The notes: generated by a model from the letters alone, not told the origin. Shown: positions 28,714 through 40,137, counted from the first letter of the stretch. The stretch is DNA of 64,000 nt from Geomicrobium sp. JCM 19039 (GCF_000698145.1 NZ_BAXB01000004.1:124001-188000), one strand, 5' to 3'. Translations and numbers: made by a program.

Positions 28714-28727
28714 CGAAAATATGTTCG
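28714..28727 (+). promoter_or_regulatory. LexA (SOS) box upstream of uvrB
   Basis: CGAAAATATGTTCG matches 13 of 14 bases of the Bacillus LexA site CGAACATATGTTCG. A TATACT -10 lies at 28746-28751, so the repressor site would cover the -35 region. SOS induction of uvrBA is known in Bacillus. Confidence 0.85.
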
Positions 28728-28795
28728 CTTTTTCTTTCGCTATGGTATACTTACACAAAGAAGATGATCGTTGTTGATAGAAGGAGGAACGTGTT

Positions 28796-30769
28796 TTGAG
28801 CCGAGATTTTGAGTTAGTATCGGAATACGAACCGCAAGGGGATCAACCGAATGCAATCAAAGAGATTGTGAAAGGGGTTCGTGATGGGAAACGTCACCAA
28901 GTGTTGCTTGGAGCGACGGGAACAGGCAAGACATTTACGATGTCGAACGTCATTAAAGAAGTTAAGAAACCGACGTTAATTATTGCACACAATAAGACAC
29001 TTGCTGGTCAGCTATACAATGAGTTCAAAGCATTTTTTCCTAACAATGCTGTGGAATACTTTGTTAGTTACTACGATTATTATCAACCGGAGGCGTATGT
29101 GCCTCAGTCGGACACCTTTATAGAGAAAGATGCAAGCATTAACGATGAGATTGATAAATTACGGCACTCGGCAACGAGCGCGCTTTTTGAACGTGATGAT
29201 GTCATCATTATTGCGAGTGTAAGTTGCATTTATGGTTTAGGGTCACCGGAAGAATACCGTGATCTTGTCGTTTCCCTACGCACGGATATGGAAAAAGGAC
29301 GCGATGAGCTACTCAATGATTTGGTAGACATTCAATATACACGCAATGATATTAACTTTATTCGTGGAACGTTTCGCGTACGTGGAGATGTTGTGGAAAT
29401 CTTTCCGGCATCTCGTGATGAGCAATGTTTTCGCGTAGAGTTTTTTGGTGATGAGATTGACCGAATCACTGAGGTAGATGCGTTAACAGGAGAAGTCATC
29501 GGAGATCGTAATCACGTCGCTATTTTCCCAGCTTCGCACTTTGTGACGCGTGAAGAAAAGATGAAGAAAGCGATTGTAAATATCGAGAAAGAATTAGAGG
29601 AACAGCTTGACGTCTTGCACGGTCGCAACAAATTGCTTGAAGCGCAGCGACTAGAACAGCGGACGCGTTATGATATTGAAATGATGCATGAAATGGGCTT
29701 TTGTTCAGGAATCGAAAACTATTCAAGACACCTCACGTTCCGGAACCCTGGTGAATCTCCGTACACGTTAATTGATTTCTTTCCAAAAGATTTTCTTTTA
29801 ATCGTAGATGAATCGCACGTTACATTACCGCAAGTACGGGGAATGTATAACGGAGACCAAGCGAGAAAGCAAGTGCTCGTTGATCACGGCTTTCGCCTGC
29901 CATCAGCAATGGACAACCGACCATTAAAGTTCGATGAATTTGAGGGAAGGGTATCGCAAGCGGTATATGTCTCCGCAACACCTGGACCTTATGAAGAGGA
30001 ACAGTCTCCGGAAATGGTTGAACAGATTATTCGGCCGACGGGGCTGCTTGATCCACTTGTTGATGTGCGTCCGATTGAAGGCCAAATTGATGACCTTATC
30101 GGTGAGATTAATGAACGTGCAGAAAAAGGTGAACGAGTACTCATTACGACGCTTACGAAGAAAATGTCGGAAGACTTGAGCACATATTTAACGGAAATTG
30201 GCATTAAAGTAAAATACCTTCATTCTGACATTAAGACGCTAGAAAGGCTGGAGATTATCCGGCAGTTACGCCTCGGTGAATTTGATTGTCTCGTCGGCAT
30301 TAACTTGTTGCGTGAAGGGTTGGATATACCTGAAGTTTCCCTTGTTGCAATTTTAGACGCTGACAAGGAAGGTTTTCTACGAGCGGAGCGCTCGCTCATT
30401 CAGACGATGGGTCGTGCGGCACGAAACGCAGCTGGTCAAGTCATCATGTATGCGGACAAAATGACGGGCTCGATGAGGGTCGCTATTGATGAAACTGAGC
30501 GTCGGCGTGCCATCCAGCAGAAGCACAATGAAGAGCACGGCATCGAACCGAAGACGATCCAAAAAGCGGTCCCACAGACGGTGCAAGCGACGGTGTCTTC
30601 TGACGAAACAGACAGCGCGATCGTAAAGAAACCAAAGCAAATGACCAAAGAAGAACGAGAGAAGACGATCGAGAAGATCGAAACAGATATGAAAGAAGCT
30701 GCGCGCTTATTGGATTTCGAACGGGCAGCTGAGTTACGAGATGTGCTCATCGAACTAAAAGGCAGCTAA
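28796..30769 (+). CDS. uvrB: Excinuclease ABC subunit B
   Basis: UvrB verifies DNA damage delivered by UvrA and positions UvrC. Walker [11 protein letters not shown], the beta-hairpin [20 protein letters not shown], helicase motifs ([19 protein letters not shown]) and a C-terminal UVR motif that binds UvrC are all present. 657 residues. TTG 28796 is the start, eight bases after aaggaggaa. Followed by uvrA after 31 bases. Confidence 0.97.
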   Translation: MSRDFELVSEYEPQGDQPNAIKEIVKGVRDGKRHQVLLGATGTGKTFTMSNVIKEVKKPTLIIAHNKTLAGQLYNEFKAFFPNNAVEYFVSYYDYYQPEAYVPQSDTFIEKDASINDEIDKLRHSATSALFERDDVIIIASVSCIYGLGSPEEYRDLVVSLRTDMEKGRDELLNDLVDIQYTRNDINFIRGTFRVRGDVVEIFPASRDEQCFRVEFFGDEIDRITEVDALTGEVIGDRNHVAIFPASHFVTREEKMKKAIVNIEKELEEQLDVLHGRNKLLEAQRLEQRTRYDIEMMHEMGFCSGIENYSRHLTFRNPGESPYTLIDFFPKDFLLIVDESHVTLPQVRGMYNGDQARKQVLVDHGFRLPSAMDNRPLKFDEFEGRVSQAVYVSATPGPYEEEQSPEMVEQIIRPTGLLDPLVDVRPIEGQIDDLIGEINERAEKGERVLITTLTKKMSEDLSTYLTEIGIKVKYLHSDIKTLERLEIIRQLRLGEFDCLVGINLLREGLDIPEVSLVAILDADKEGFLRAERSLIQTMGRAARNAAGQVIMYADKMTGSMRVAIDETERRRAIQQKHNEEHGIEPKTIQKAVPQTVQATVSSDETDSAIVKKPKQMTKEEREKTIEKIETDMKEAARLLDFERAAELRDVLIELKGS

Positions 30770-30800
30770 TCGACTATGGATGGAAGGGAAGACCCGACTT

Positions 30801-33662
30801 ATGGCATTAGAGAATATTCAAGTTAAAGGTGCAAGGTCACACAATCTAAAGAATGTAGATCTGACCATTCCTCGCGATCAACTTATTGTGTTTACAGGGT
30901 TGTCGGGGTCAGGTAAGTCATCCCTTGCGTTTGACACGATTTATGCTGAGGGGCAGCGCCGATATGTGGAATCTTTGTCTGCGTATGCAAGGCAGTTTTT
31001 AGGACAGATGGATAAGCCAGATGTAGACAGTATTGAAGGCTTATCGCCTGCGATTTCCATCGATCAGAAGACGACGAGCCAAAATCCGAGATCAACTGTT
31101 GGCACCGTTACTGAAATATATGATTATTTACGATTGTTATTTGCCCGTATTGGTATGCCTTATTGCCCGCGACACCACATCCCCATTACGTCCCAAAGTG
31201 TTCAGCAAATGATTGACCAGTTGCTCACGTATCCAGAACGAACGAAAATGCAAATCCTTGCGCCAGTGGTTTCAGGGAGAAAAGGCACGCACGTTAAAGT
31301 ATTTGAAGACTTAAAGAAACAAGGGTTTGTCCGTGTTCGTGTTGACGATACGATTGTTGACTTGTCTGAAGAGATTACGCTGGAGAAGAATAAAAAGCAT
31401 AATATTGAAGTGGTTGTAGACCGCATCGTGATTAAAGAAGGGATTGAGGCCCGCCTTTCAGGTTCTCTAGAAACGGGGCTTGAACTATCTGGTGGGCGCA
31501 TTCTTATTGATGTTGTCGGTGAGGAAGAAGTGTTGTTTAATCAACATCATTCCTGCCCTCATTGTGGATTCTCCATCGGTGAACTAGAACCGCGTCTTTT
31601 CTCTTTTAACAATCCTTTTGGCGCTTGTCCGACGTGTGATGGTATCGGCGCGAAACTGGAAACCGATGAAGAATTGGTTGTTCCTGACGCGGGTCTGACG
31701 TTAAATGATCATGCGATTTTGCCGTGGAAGCCAACGAGTTCTAACTATTATCCGCATCTCTTGCAAGCTGTGTGCTCTCATTTTGGTATTGATATGGATG
31801 TGCCGTTCGAGCATCTTCCGAAAGAACACGTGAATATTTTGTTTTATGGCGGTGGGAAAGAGAAAGTGTTGTTTCGCCATGAGAATGAGTTTGGTGGCGT
31901 CCGGGAACGACTCATTCAATTTGAAGGGGTGTTAAACAACATCTCCCGTCGTTACCACGAAACGTCGTCAGATTATGTGCGTGAGCAGATGGAGCAATAC
32001 ATGATTAGCAAGGCATGTAAAACGTGTAATGGCCATCGCTTAAAAGACGAAAGTCTCGCCGTCTGGATTGATGGGAAGCATATCGGTCAAGTGACGGACT
32101 TGCCTATTTTGCAAACAAAGTCATGGATCGAGCAGCTCGACTTGTCTGAGAAAGATCGTCAAATTGCCCGTCTCATTTTGAATGAAATCTCTGAGCGTCT
32201 AGGGTTTCTAGGGAACGTCGGCCTCGGATATTTAACACTTAGTCGTACAGCTGGCACGTTGTCTGGTGGGGAAGCCCAACGAATTCGTCTTGCGACCCAA
32301 ATTGGCTCGGCATTGATGGGGGTTCTATACATTTTGGATGAGCCGAGCATCGGCTTGCACCAACGAGACAACATGCGCCTTATCCGAACGTTGGAGAGGA
32401 TGCGTGATCTTGGCAATACGCTAATCGTCGTTGAACATGATGAAGATACGATGCTTGCTGCCGACTACATCGTTGATATTGGTCCCGGTGCCGGATTAAA
32501 TGGTGGGTATATTACGTCCGAAGGAACACCAGATCAAGTAATGGAAGATCCAGAATCATTAACCGGTCAATACTTGTCAGGGAAGCGGTATATCCCATTG
32601 CCAAAAGATAGAAGAGATCGTACAGATCGAAAGATCTCAATAAAAGGGGCAAGCGCTAATAACTTAAAAAACGTGTCCGTCGATATTCCGCTCGGGGTGT
32701 TCAATGCGGTTACCGGGGTATCAGGTTCGGGGAAGAGTACACTCATCAATGACATTCTCCGAAAAGCACTTTCCCAAAAGTTGCACCGTGCCCGTGAAAA
32801 GCCAGCGAAACACCGAGAGATTAAAGGGATTGAAGAGCTGGATTACGTCGTGAACATTGACCAGTCTCCAATCGGGCGAACGCCAAGGTCAAATCCGGCA
32901 ACGTACACAGGTGTATTTGATTATATTCGCGAAGTGTTTGCGATGACGAACGAAGCGAAAGTACGAGGGTATCAAAAGGGGCGGTTCAGTTTTAATGTAA
33001 AAGGCGGTCGTTGCGAGACATGCCGAGGAGACGGTATCATTAAGATTGAGATGCATTTTCTTCCTGATGTATATGTGCCTTGTGAAGAATGCGACGGGAA
33101 GCGGTATAATCGCGAGACGCTCGACATTACGTACAAAAATAAGAACATTGCAGATGTGCTTGAGATGACGGTTGATGAAGCGATTGTTTTCTATGAGAAC
33201 ATCCCAAGAATCTACCGCAAAATTAAAACGTTACAAGATGTCGGATTAGGGTATATAAAATTAGGGCAATCTGCCACCACACTGTCAGGTGGGGAGGCTC
33301 AGCGTGTGAAGCTTGCATCACAACTCCACAGGCGTAGCAGTGGTCGTTCTTTGTATATCCTGGATGAGCCGACAACGGGATTACACGTCGATGACATCAA
33401 GCGGTTATTGCAAGTGTTGCAGCGCCTCGTTGACCATGGTGACACCGTACTTGTTATTGAACACAATCTAGATGTCATCAAAACCGTCGACTATATGATT
33501 GATCTCGGACCAGAAGGTGGAGATGGCGGTGGTGAAATTGTCGCTACCGGTACACCAGAGCAAATTGCTGCTAACGATCGGTCACACACAGGCGTCTTCT
33601 TAAAGCCAATTCTTGAACGAGAGAACAAACGCATGGACGAAGAAGCATCAGTAAATTCGTAG
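30801..33662 (+). CDS. uvrA: Excinuclease ABC subunit A
   Basis: UvrA is the damage-sensing ABC ATPase dimer of nucleotide excision repair. Two Walker A motifs (GLSGSGKSS and GVSGSGKST), two ABC signatures ([12 protein letters not shown] and [12 protein letters not shown]) and zinc motifs (CPHCGF ... [14 protein letters not shown] ... CEECDG) are present. Start ATG 30801 matches the family ([20 protein letters not shown]). 953 residues. Confidence 0.97.
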   Translation: MALENIQVKGARSHNLKNVDLTIPRDQLIVFTGLSGSGKSSLAFDTIYAEGQRRYVESLSAYARQFLGQMDKPDVDSIEGLSPAISIDQKTTSQNPRSTVGTVTEIYDYLRLLFARIGMPYCPRHHIPITSQSVQQMIDQLLTYPERTKMQILAPVVSGRKGTHVKVFEDLKKQGFVRVRVDDTIVDLSEEITLEKNKKHNIEVVVDRIVIKEGIEARLSGSLETGLELSGGRILIDVVGEEEVLFNQHHSCPHCGFSIGELEPRLFSFNNPFGACPTCDGIGAKLETDEELVVPDAGLTLNDHAILPWKPTSSNYYPHLLQAVCSHFGIDMDVPFEHLPKEHVNILFYGGGKEKVLFRHENEFGGVRERLIQFEGVLNNISRRYHETSSDYVREQMEQYMISKACKTCNGHRLKDESLAVWIDGKHIGQVTDLPILQTKSWIEQLDLSEKDRQIARLILNEISERLGFLGNVGLGYLTLSRTAGTLSGGEAQRIRLATQIGSALMGVLYILDEPSIGLHQRDNMRLIRTLERMRDLGNTLIVVEHDEDTMLAADYIVDIGPGAGLNGGYITSEGTPDQVMEDPESLTGQYLSGKRYIPLPKDRRDRTDRKISIKGASANNLKNVSVDIPLGVFNAVTGVSGSGKSTLINDILRKALSQKLHRAREKPAKHREIKGIEELDYVVNIDQSPIGRTPRSNPATYTGVFDYIREVFAMTNEAKVRGYQKGRFSFNVKGGRCETCRGDGIIKIEMHFLPDVYVPCEECDGKRYNRETLDITYKNKNIADVLEMTVDEAIVFYENIPRIYRKIKTLQDVGLGYIKLGQSATTLSGGEAQRVKLASQLHRRSSGRSLYILDEPTTGLHVDDIKRLLQVLQRLVDHGDTVLVIEHNLDVIKTVDYMIDLGPEGGDGGGEIVATGTPEQIAANDRSHTGVFLKPILERENKRMDEEASVNS

Positions 33663-33668
33663 ATCAAT

Positions 33669-33695
33669 TGAAACCGATTTTTCCTATTAAACGTA
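33669..33695 (+). promoter_or_regulatory. Sigma-W promoter for yvlB-yvlC-yvlD
   Basis: TGAAAC (33669-33674), 17 bases, CGTA (33692-33695) matches the sigma-W consensus. The yvlABCD operon of B. subtilis belongs to the sigma-W envelope-stress regulon, so this is a strong functional match. Confidence 0.8.
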
Positions 33696-33740
33696 TATGT
33701 ATCAATCGCAAATCATTAATCTGAAAGTGGGGGATATATT

Positions 33741-34889
33741 GTGGAAGAACGCAAAATGATTCTAAAGATGATTGATGAAGGCAAGATTAGTGCAGAAGAT
33801 GGCGAGAAGCTCATGAAGGCGATTGGCAACCAAGAGAAAAAGCAATCAACGGTGAGCAGTTCCACAACTCGTGAAACGTCAGAGTTAAGTACTCAAGTGA
33901 ATTGGGACGAAGGAAATAAACGATTTGATGAACGAGAGAACGAGCGTCAAAACGGATCGGATGAAAGCAGTCGCTGGAGCGAAGGTGCCCGTTGGTTCTC
34001 AGATTTTGTTGAGTCAGCAGTGACGAAAATTAAAGAACTTGATCTTGATTTCAACTTCGGCAATGCAGTGGAAGTAAACCATATCTTTCAACATACGAAT
34101 ATGACCGAAGAGTTGTTTGAAGTGTCGTTAGAGAACGGCACGATTGATGTCGTTGTTTGGGATGAAGAAGACGTGAAAGTCGACTGCAAGGCGAAGGTGT
34201 ATAAGGCGGATGGTGAAGAAGAAGCGCGCGATGCATTTCTAGAAAACACCGTGTTAGAATCCGTCGGTGGAGAACTACACTTGTACACGAAATCCAAACG
34301 TTTGAAAGTTAACGCGACAATCTACGTCCCGAAGAAGAAGCTAGATAAGTTGAAGTTGTACACGTTTAACGGCAAGATTTCGTTGCGAGATGTGGACAGC
34401 ACGTACGTGACGGTCAAATCGGTGAATGGGAGCTTGGAACTTGAAGATCTTAAAGCCGATGTTTTGGAAGCCGAAGCGATGAATGGAACGATTCATATTA
34501 AAGGCGGTCAAAGCGAAAGAATTGATCTGCGCACAGCGAACGGTACGATAGATATAGAAGGAAGTTTCGACGACATTGACGCAGAATCACTGAATGGCAC
34601 GATTAACTGTCGTTTGCGTGATGTAAAGGAAGGCAGAGCGTCATTGAATGCAACAACAGGTTCAATTTATGTCGTTGTACCTGACGAGATTGGCACGAAG
34701 GCGAAACTCAAAACTAACGTCGGCAATTATCATTGGAAGTTGCCGAATGTCGATGTACTTGAGGAGAAACGAGACTTTATTCAAAAGACGCTTTCCTTAG
34801 TCTCTAACCCAAGCTACGAACAACAGCTTCGCATTGAAGCGAGTACGAAAACAGGCTCAGTATCATTGAAATCAGAAGGAAGAGAATAG
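33741..34889 (+). CDS. yvlB: YvlB/LiaX-like DUF4097 protein
   Basis: 382-residue protein with an N-terminal YvlB-type helical segment (MILKMIDEGKISAEDGEKLM) and a C-terminal DUF4097 beta-helix with repeated NGxI/TG motifs (TFNGKISLRDVD, MNGTIHIKG, ANGTIDIEG, LNGTINC). Such proteins act in envelope-stress responses; LiaX of enterococci senses antimicrobial peptides. Start GTG 33741 follows gggggat. Head of a three-gene sigma-W operon. Confidence 0.88.
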   Translation: MEERKMILKMIDEGKISAEDGEKLMKAIGNQEKKQSTVSSSTTRETSELSTQVNWDEGNKRFDERENERQNGSDESSRWSEGARWFSDFVESAVTKIKELDLDFNFGNAVEVNHIFQHTNMTEELFEVSLENGTIDVVVWDEEDVKVDCKAKVYKADGEEEARDAFLENTVLESVGGELHLYTKSKRLKVNATIYVPKKKLDKLKLYTFNGKISLRDVDSTYVTVKSVNGSLELEDLKADVLEAEAMNGTIHIKGGQSERIDLRTANGTIDIEGSFDDIDAESLNGTINCRLRDVKEGRASLNATTGSIYVVVPDEIGTKAKLKTNVGNYHWKLPNVDVLEEKRDFIQKTLSLVSNPSYEQQLRIEASTKTGSVSLKSEGRE

Positions 34890-34901
34890 GGGGTAGCGAA
34901 T

Positions 34902-35162
34902 ATGGGATCTTTACGCCGTTCAGATACGGACCGTTGGTTCACAGGAGTTTGTGGTGGTTTGGCGAACGTTTTACCGATTGACGTGAAACTGATCCGGATC
35001 ATTGCTGTTCTTAGTCTCATATTCGCTTTTCCTTTCACTTCTCTCGTTTATTTGGCAATGACGATACTTGTGCTTCAGAAGGAGACAGACAAACGTGATC
35101 GGGTGTTTTTTCTATATTGCGGTGAATGCAGCAGTGCTCTTAATTACAGGTTTACTATTTGA
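34902..35162 (+). CDS. yvlC: PspC domain protein YvlC
   Basis: PspC-family membrane stress protein: cytoplasmic RSDTDRWFTGVCGGLANVLP followed by one or two membrane segments (LIRIIAVLSLIFAFPFTSLV). As read it is 86 residues and overlaps yvlD by 68 bases. Adding one A near 35091-35093 would end it with a TGA at 35096-35098, giving about 65 residues, the B. subtilis length, and a GTGA overlap with yvlD. A sequence error is therefore likely here too. Confidence 0.85.
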   Translation: MGSLRRSDTDRWFTGVCGGLANVLPIDVKLIRIIAVLSLIFAFPFTSLVYLAMTILVLQKETDKRDRVFFLYCGECSSALNYRFTI

Positions 35163-35448
35163 TGGGTTTGAACTAAGCGGTTGGGGTGCAGCGATTCTAG
35201 CTGCTGTTTTGCTTGGCTTGGCGAACACACTCGTAAAGCCAATCATTGTCGTCTTGACCTTACCTGTCACCATCGTAACGCTTGGTATCTTTATTTTCGT
35301 CATAAACGCTCTGCTCTTGTACGTGATCTCTTGGGTAATGGGCGATCTATTCATGATTGAGAATTTCGGTACCGCGATTCTAGCTGCTGTTGTTATGGCA
35401 GTGATTAATGCATTGCTTAACTTGCTGTCAAAACCGTTCACATCATAA
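35095..35448 (+). CDS. yvlD: YvlD family holin-like membrane protein
   Basis: Four-helix membrane protein of the phage-holin-4-superfamily (PF04020 type): [20 protein letters not shown] and [20 protein letters not shown] are the conserved core. Start GTG 35095 is chosen because aaggag lies at 35079-35084 and the product (117 residues) then matches YvlD length; an ORF start at 35068 would add unrelated residues. Last gene of the sigma-W operon. Confidence 0.86.
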   Translation: MIGCFFYIAVNAAVLLITGLLFDGFELSGWGAAILAAVLLGLANTLVKPIIVVLTLPVTIVTLGIFIFVINALLLYVISWVMGDLFMIENFGTAILAAVVMAVINALLNLLSKPFTS

Positions 35449-35452
35449 TTTA

Positions 35453-35486
35453 AGAGCGCCCGGAATCCATCACGGGCGCTCTTTGT
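35453..35486 (+). terminator. Terminator after yvlD
   Basis: GAGCGCCCG / CGGGCGCTC 9-bp GC-rich stem with TTTG tail. Confidence 0.85.
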
Positions 35487-35566
35487 CGTTCATTTGCGCT
35501 TTCAAACATGCTACAATAGTAAAGATCTGCGAACGGCTTGATCGTGGAATGCATGGAGGTGTTACG

Positions 35567-36499
35567 ATGTCAAAAGTAACTGCGAAAGACTTGATCGATC
35601 GCTTCTCGTTAGAACTTCTCGGTGGAGAGGATGGCATTTACCGTCCGATTACAACGAGTGATATTTCTAGGCCGGGTATGGAAATGGCTGGTTTCTTTAC
35701 ATATTATCCTCGTCGGCGATTGCAATTGTTAGGTAGAACGGAGCTAACGTTTTTAGAACGACTCACGGCCGACCAGAAAGCAGAAAGAATGGACAAACTG
35801 TGTACAGCCAATACACCTGGTGTCATTATTTCCAGAGGTCTTGAAGCGCCGGAAGAATTAAAAAAAGCGTCTGAACGCTCAGGTGTACCGATTATGCGAG
35901 CAGATATGACGACGACCCGACTCATTAGTATGGTGACGAACTTCCTTGAAGCACAACTAGCGGACACAACGGCTGTTCATGGTGTGTTAGTCGATATATA
36001 CGGAATCGGCGTTCTTATTACTGGTGCAAGTGGTGTTGGTAAGAGTGAGACGGCTCTTGATCTCGTGCGTAGAGGGCATCGACTCGTTGCCGATGATTCG
36101 GTAGAAATTAGTCAACAGCATGCGGATACACTCATGGGGAGAGCGCCTGACCTTATTCGCCATCTATTGGAAATCCGTGGACTTGGCATCATTGACGTTA
36201 TGACACTATTTGGCGCCGGCGCCGTCCGACCGTTTAAACGAATTACGTTAAATGTGCACTTAGAAATTTGGGATGAGACAAAAGCGTATGATCGTCTTGG
36301 CATTGATGAAGATAAGTTACAAATTTTAGAAAGTGAAATTCCTAAATATACAATTCCAGTTCGCCCAGGGCGAAACTTAGCGGTTATCGTTGAAGTAGCT
36401 GCCATGAACTTCCGTCTGAAGCGTATGGGCATTAATGCAGCACAGGAATTCTCGAACAAGTTGATGGACGTTATTGAAGACTACGATAAAGATGAATAA
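35567..36499 (+). CDS. hprK: HPr kinase/phosphorylase
   Basis: HprK phosphorylates HPr on Ser46 when glycolytic intermediates are high and so triggers CcpA-mediated catabolite repression. Walker A is [20 protein letters not shown], with the HPrK signature [19 protein letters not shown]. 310 residues. ATG 35567 follows atggaggtg; an upstream in-frame extension has no family similarity. Heads the hprK-lgt-yvoD-ppaX operon as in B. subtilis. Confidence 0.97.
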   Translation: MSKVTAKDLIDRFSLELLGGEDGIYRPITTSDISRPGMEMAGFFTYYPRRRLQLLGRTELTFLERLTADQKAERMDKLCTANTPGVIISRGLEAPEELKKASERSGVPIMRADMTTTRLISMVTNFLEAQLADTTAVHGVLVDIYGIGVLITGASGVGKSETALDLVRRGHRLVADDSVEISQQHADTLMGRAPDLIRHLLEIRGLGIIDVMTLFGAGAVRPFKRITLNVHLEIWDETKAYDRLGIDEDKLQILESEIPKYTIPVRPGRNLAVIVEVAAMNFRLKRMGINAAQEFSNKLMDVIEDYDKDE

Positions 36500-36520
36500 A
36501 AATAATTAAGAGGTGAGTGT

Positions 36521-37374
36521 ATGCTGTTTTATTCGGTTCAGCCACTAAATCCGGTAGCCATTGAAATATTTGGATGGCCCATTTATTGGTATGGGTTGAT
36601 CATTATGCTCGGTGGACTTCTCGCATTTTTACTTGCGAATCATGAAGCGAAACGAAGAGGACTCCATTCAGAGCTACTTTTAGACTTGTTAATTTGGGCA
36701 GTCCCTATTTCCATTGTGAGTGCCCGCTTGTACTATGTACTTTTTCGACTGGATTATTACTTGGAAAACCCTGGGCAAATTATTGCCATTTGGAAGGCGG
36801 TCTCGCCATTCACGGTGCTCTCATCGGTGCCGTTATTACAGCCATCGTCTTCGCGAAGAAACGAGGAGTATCGTTTTGGAAACTTGCCGATATTACCGCG
36901 CCAAGTATCCTTTTAGGCCAAGCAATTGGACGTTGGGGTAACTTTATGAATCAAGAAGCACATGGTGGGGAAGTGTCACGCCAGTTTCTTGAGAACCTCA
37001 TGTTGCCTGAGTTCATCATTAACCAGATGTACATCGATGGCACGTATTACCACCCGACGTTCTTATACGAATCACTTTGGAGTTTGATCGGTGTTGCCAT
37101 ACTCTTGTACTTACGCCGTGTGAACTTACGTCGTGGTGAGCTGTTCCTCACTTATGTGATCTGGTATTCCTTTGGGCGACTATTTATAGAAGGTTTGCGG
37201 ACCGACAGTCTGATGATCTTTGATTTATTGCGCACAGCCCAAGTGTTATCGATTGTGCTCATTATTGGTGCTGTTGCCGTCTTAATCTATCGAAGAAAAG
37301 CAGGCCTTTCGGATGTTCGCTACAAAGATGATGACGAGAAAACGAACAAGAAGAATAATCATAAAAAGAAATAA
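36521..37374 (+). CDS. lgt: Prolipoprotein diacylglyceryl transferase (one frame break)
   Basis: Lgt adds diacylglycerol to lipobox cysteines at the membrane. Multiple membrane segments and the signature [14 protein letters not shown] are seen. The frame breaks at 36796-36797 (aaggcgg; one G restores [20 protein letters not shown]). Repaired length is 284 residues, normal. The charged tail ([10 protein letters not shown]-like) is cytoplasmic. Many lipoproteins in this window depend on this enzyme. Confidence 0.95.
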
Positions 37375-37391
37375 ATGAATTGAGGAAGCGG

Positions 37392-38360
37392 ATGAAAACG
37401 TTAAAACACGGTCTGATGTCTGGACTGAAGACAACTTGGATGCTCGCAAAAATCATCTTTCCGATCACGTTTCTCATCACGGTTCTATCTCATACACCGG
37501 TTTTGGACTGGATTGCCCGGCAAATCGCTCCAGTGATGGGGTGGCTTGGATTGCCTGGAGAAGCCGCCATCCCTCTCGTACTTGGGAACTTTCTTAATTT
37601 GTACGCAGGGATCGGTGCGATCCTTTCACTGGAACTCACCGTAAAAGAAGTCTTTATTCTAGCGGTTATGTTGTCATTTAGTCATAACCTCATCGTTGAA
37701 TCGGCAGTAGCAACGAAACTCGGAGTGAGAATTTCTGTCATTTTGCTCGTTCGTATTGGATTGGCGCTGTTTGCTGCAGTCATGATCAACTGGCTTTGGC
37801 AAGGTGGGCAAGAAATCGCACAATACGGCATGTTGCAAGCACCTGAAACGGTTGAGCCTACAAGTGTTGCAGGAATAGCATTCGAGGGCTTAACAGCAGC
37901 TACGATGGGAATTTTACAGCTCGCTGTTTTCGTCTTTCCGATTATGCTTCTTATTCAAGTGATGCGAGACCTTAAGTTACTGGAGTGGTTCTCTCATAAG
38001 ATGCTTCCTTTCACACGATTACTCGGTATCGCTCCGAATACATCGACAACGCTTGCTTCTGGATTGTTTTTCGGACTTGCTCTTGGAGCAGGGGTGATGA
38101 TTGAGGAAGTGAAGAAAAACGGTGTAAAAAAGAAAGATGTATATCTCGTCGTCATCTTTCTCGTCGCTTGTCACGCCATTGTAGAGGATACGCTCATATT
38201 CATACCGCTCGGCATTCCAGTCCTGCCGTTACTAGCCATTCGTTTAGTAACAGCCATCCTTCTGACGATGGTCGTTGCCTATCTTTGGAATCGCTCGGAA
38301 AAGAAAAATGAACAAAAGGAGGCTGTTGCTCATGAGAACAGTCGATACGGTGCTTTTTGA
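37392..38360 (+). CDS. yvoD: Nucleoside-recognition (Gate) domain membrane protein YvoD
   Basis: About 322 residues with eight to ten membrane segments and two gate-domain halves (NFLNLYAGIGAILSLELTV; ASGLFFGLALGAGVMIEEV). Role unknown, likely a transporter; conserved between lgt and ppaX. ATG 37392 with gaggaag just upstream is preferred to TTG 37380. Overlaps ppaX by 29 bases. Confidence 0.85.
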   Translation: MKTLKHGLMSGLKTTWMLAKIIFPITFLITVLSHTPVLDWIARQIAPVMGWLGLPGEAAIPLVLGNFLNLYAGIGAILSLELTVKEVFILAVMLSFSHNLIVESAVATKLGVRISVILLVRIGLALFAAVMINWLWQGGQEIAQYGMLQAPETVEPTSVAGIAFEGLTAATMGILQLAVFVFPIMLLIQVMRDLKLLEWFSHKMLPFTRLLGIAPNTSTTLASGLFFGLALGAGVMIEEVKKNGVKKKDVYLVVIFLVACHAIVEDTLIFIPLGIPVLPLLAIRLVTAILLTMVVAYLWNRSEKKNEQKEAVAHENSRYGAF

Positions 38361-38976
38361 TTTGGACGGCACACTCGTAGACAGCAATGAATTGATTATT
38401 TCTTCGTTCGAACATACGTTAGGGCATTATTATCCAGGGGAGTACTCGAGAACTGAAATCCTTCCGTTTATCGGGCCTTCTCTCAATGATACGTTCCAAC
38501 GCCTTGATGCCGGACGTGCAGAAGAGATGGTTGCAATGTACATTGAACATAACCACGAACACCATGACGAACTATTAAAAGAATACGAAGGGGTTCGCGA
38601 AGCCATATCAAGGTTATTTGAATCGGGGTTTAAGCTAGGCGTTGTGACGACAAAAAGGAAAACAACGACGGAGCGAGGTTTGGAGATTACCGGTTTGAAG
38701 CCGTATTTTTCGACGATTGTAACATTTGATGATGTTGAGCATGTAAAACCACATCCAGAACCATTAAAGAAAGCGATGCAAGCGCTTGGCAGTCAGCCTG
38801 CACAAACGCTTATGGTTGGCGACAATACGCATGATATTGATGGTGGAAAGCGAGCGGGAACAGCGACAGCTGCTGTAAGTTGGGCAGTACGTGGGTTGGA
38901 TGAAGTGAAGGCACTGCACCCTGACTACGTATTGAATGACATGCGGGATCTACTGAATATTTTAGGAGTCGAATAA
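38332..38976 (+). CDS. ppaX: Pyrophosphatase PpaX
   Basis: HAD-superfamily enzyme that hydrolyses the pyrophosphate released by HprK. HAD motif I is LFDLDGTLVDSNELIISSF, motif II is VVTTKRK, and motif III/IV is VKPHPEPLKKA ... MVGDNTHDIDGGKRAG. ATG 38332 follows aaaggagg. 214 residues. Translationally overlapped with yvoD. Confidence 0.94.
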   Translation: MRTVDTVLFDLDGTLVDSNELIISSFEHTLGHYYPGEYSRTEILPFIGPSLNDTFQRLDAGRAEEMVAMYIEHNHEHHDELLKEYEGVREAISRLFESGFKLGVVTTKRKTTTERGLEITGLKPYFSTIVTFDDVEHVKPHPEPLKKAMQALGSQPAQTLMVGDNTHDIDGGKRAGTATAAVSWAVRGLDEVKALHPDYVLNDMRDLLNILGVE

Positions 38977-38977
38977 C

Positions 38978-39462
38978 ATGGGACGAAACACACAACGTTA
39001 CCCGGTAGAAAAAGACAACTCACTTTGGCATATGTATAAAACGGTGTCTTTTTGGAAGGTCGTCAAAAACTTCATCGTCATTGAGGTGAGTCGGGTAACG
39101 CCATTTTTACGTGTGAAAAATTGGATGTATCGTCACCTGCTAAAAATGAACGTCGGTGAGCGCACATCGTTTGCGCTAAAAGTAACTCCTGATGTAATGT
39201 ACCCGGAGCGAATCTCTGTCGGGAGCAATACAATTATCGGTTTTTCGACGACAATTTTGGCGCATGAGTATTTGATTGATGAATACCGGTTAGGAGACGT
39301 CGTCATTGGCAGCAATGTGATGATTGGTGCAAATTCTCTCATCTTACCTGGCGTAACGATTGGGGATGGAGCGATAGTGTCGGCAGCAACACTCGTTCAT
39401 AAAGATGTCGCACCCGGAGCATTTGTTGGGGGAATCCGATGCAAATCATTACTCCTAAATAA
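38978..39462 (+). CDS. yvoF: Acyltransferase, hexapeptide-repeat (LbH) family, YvoF-like (one late frame break)
   Basis: A left-handed beta-helix acyltransferase with hexapeptide repeats (ERISVGSNTIIGFSTTI, VIGSNVMIGANSLILPGVTI, GDGAIVSAATLV). The substrate is unknown. Near the end the frame breaks at 39433-39434 (ggaatccg; one A restores the family ending GGNPMQIITPK with a stop at 39460-39462). As read without repair it ends at 39469 with unrelated residues. Repaired length is 161 residues. Confidence 0.85.
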
Positions 39463-39484
39463 CAATTAGAAAGGAGGTGTTCGT

Positions 39485-39986
39485 ATGACGGCTGAAGAAA
39501 GCTTTATTCTCGGCATTCTTTGCGTTTTTAGGTGTGTTCATTGTTGTAATATTTATAATGGCGATCGTACTGTATTTATTCCTTGCTTTTGGTCTATTTA
39601 AAATGGGGCAACGGGAAGGCATCGATTATGCATGGCTCGCATTTATTCCTTACGCACAGTACTACTTACTTGCAGTGTTAGTTAAAGATCGTGTAGGTTC
39701 AGGGATGCGCGAAGCGCTACCGTGGATATTAGTTGGGCTCATGGCTGCAAACTTCATGTTTGGATTCATTAGTTCTTTCATTCCATTCGCATTCATTATT
39801 ACGATTCCGTTAGGGTTAGCATTAACCGGTTTCACACTGTTTGCATTTTTCCACCTGTTTAAAAAATACAGCGACAGCTACGTTGTTTTGTTCGTATTTA
39901 CCATCTTAACGTTAGGCGCACTCGGCTCCATCTTTACGTTTGTTATTCGCAATAACGAAAAAAGATTGGACGGAGCGGCGGTCTAA
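39485..39986 (+). CDS. Small membrane protein of unknown function (one frame break)
   Basis: ATG 39485 follows a perfect aaaggaggtg. After ATGACG one base appears extra (or two missing): removing a G at 39489-39491 gives LKKALFSAFFAFLGVF joined to the main frame, which continues VVIFIMAIVLYLFLAFGLFK. The remainder has three or four further membrane segments and a positively charged end; about 166 residues. A conserved-looking loop GQREGIDYAWLAFIPYAQYY recalls DUF-type membrane proteins of Bacilli. Function unknown. It ends at a strong terminator. Confidence 0.7.
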
Positions 39987-40026
39987 AAAAAGCTTGCTGT
40001 TGTACATAAACAACAGCAAGCTTTTT
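39985..40026 (+). terminator. Terminator before his operon
   Basis: AAAAAGCTTGCTGTTGT / ACAACAGCAAGCTTTTT long stem with short loop; A-run and T-run make it able to work in both directions. Confidence 0.92.
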
Positions 40027-40037
40027 GTGTACGTTCA

Positions 40038-40066
40038 TTGACGAAATTCACGAATAAGTGTAAACT
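40038..40066 (+). promoter_or_regulatory. Sigma-A promoter of his operon
   Basis: TTGACG (40038-40043), 17 bases, TAAACT (40061-40066), 72 bases before hisZ. No T-box motif is seen in the short leader. Confidence 0.65.
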
Positions 40067-40137
40067 CTACATTATCTTTAATGTGTTATCGCTCTAACAA
40101 ACTAAAGTGAAAAATCCTGTAACTGGGGGATATCTCC

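Noticed and set aside
35408-35566. 53-residue N-terminal extension of HprK
   Set aside because: It crosses the yvlD stop and a terminator, and HprK family proteins begin at the ATG at 35567.
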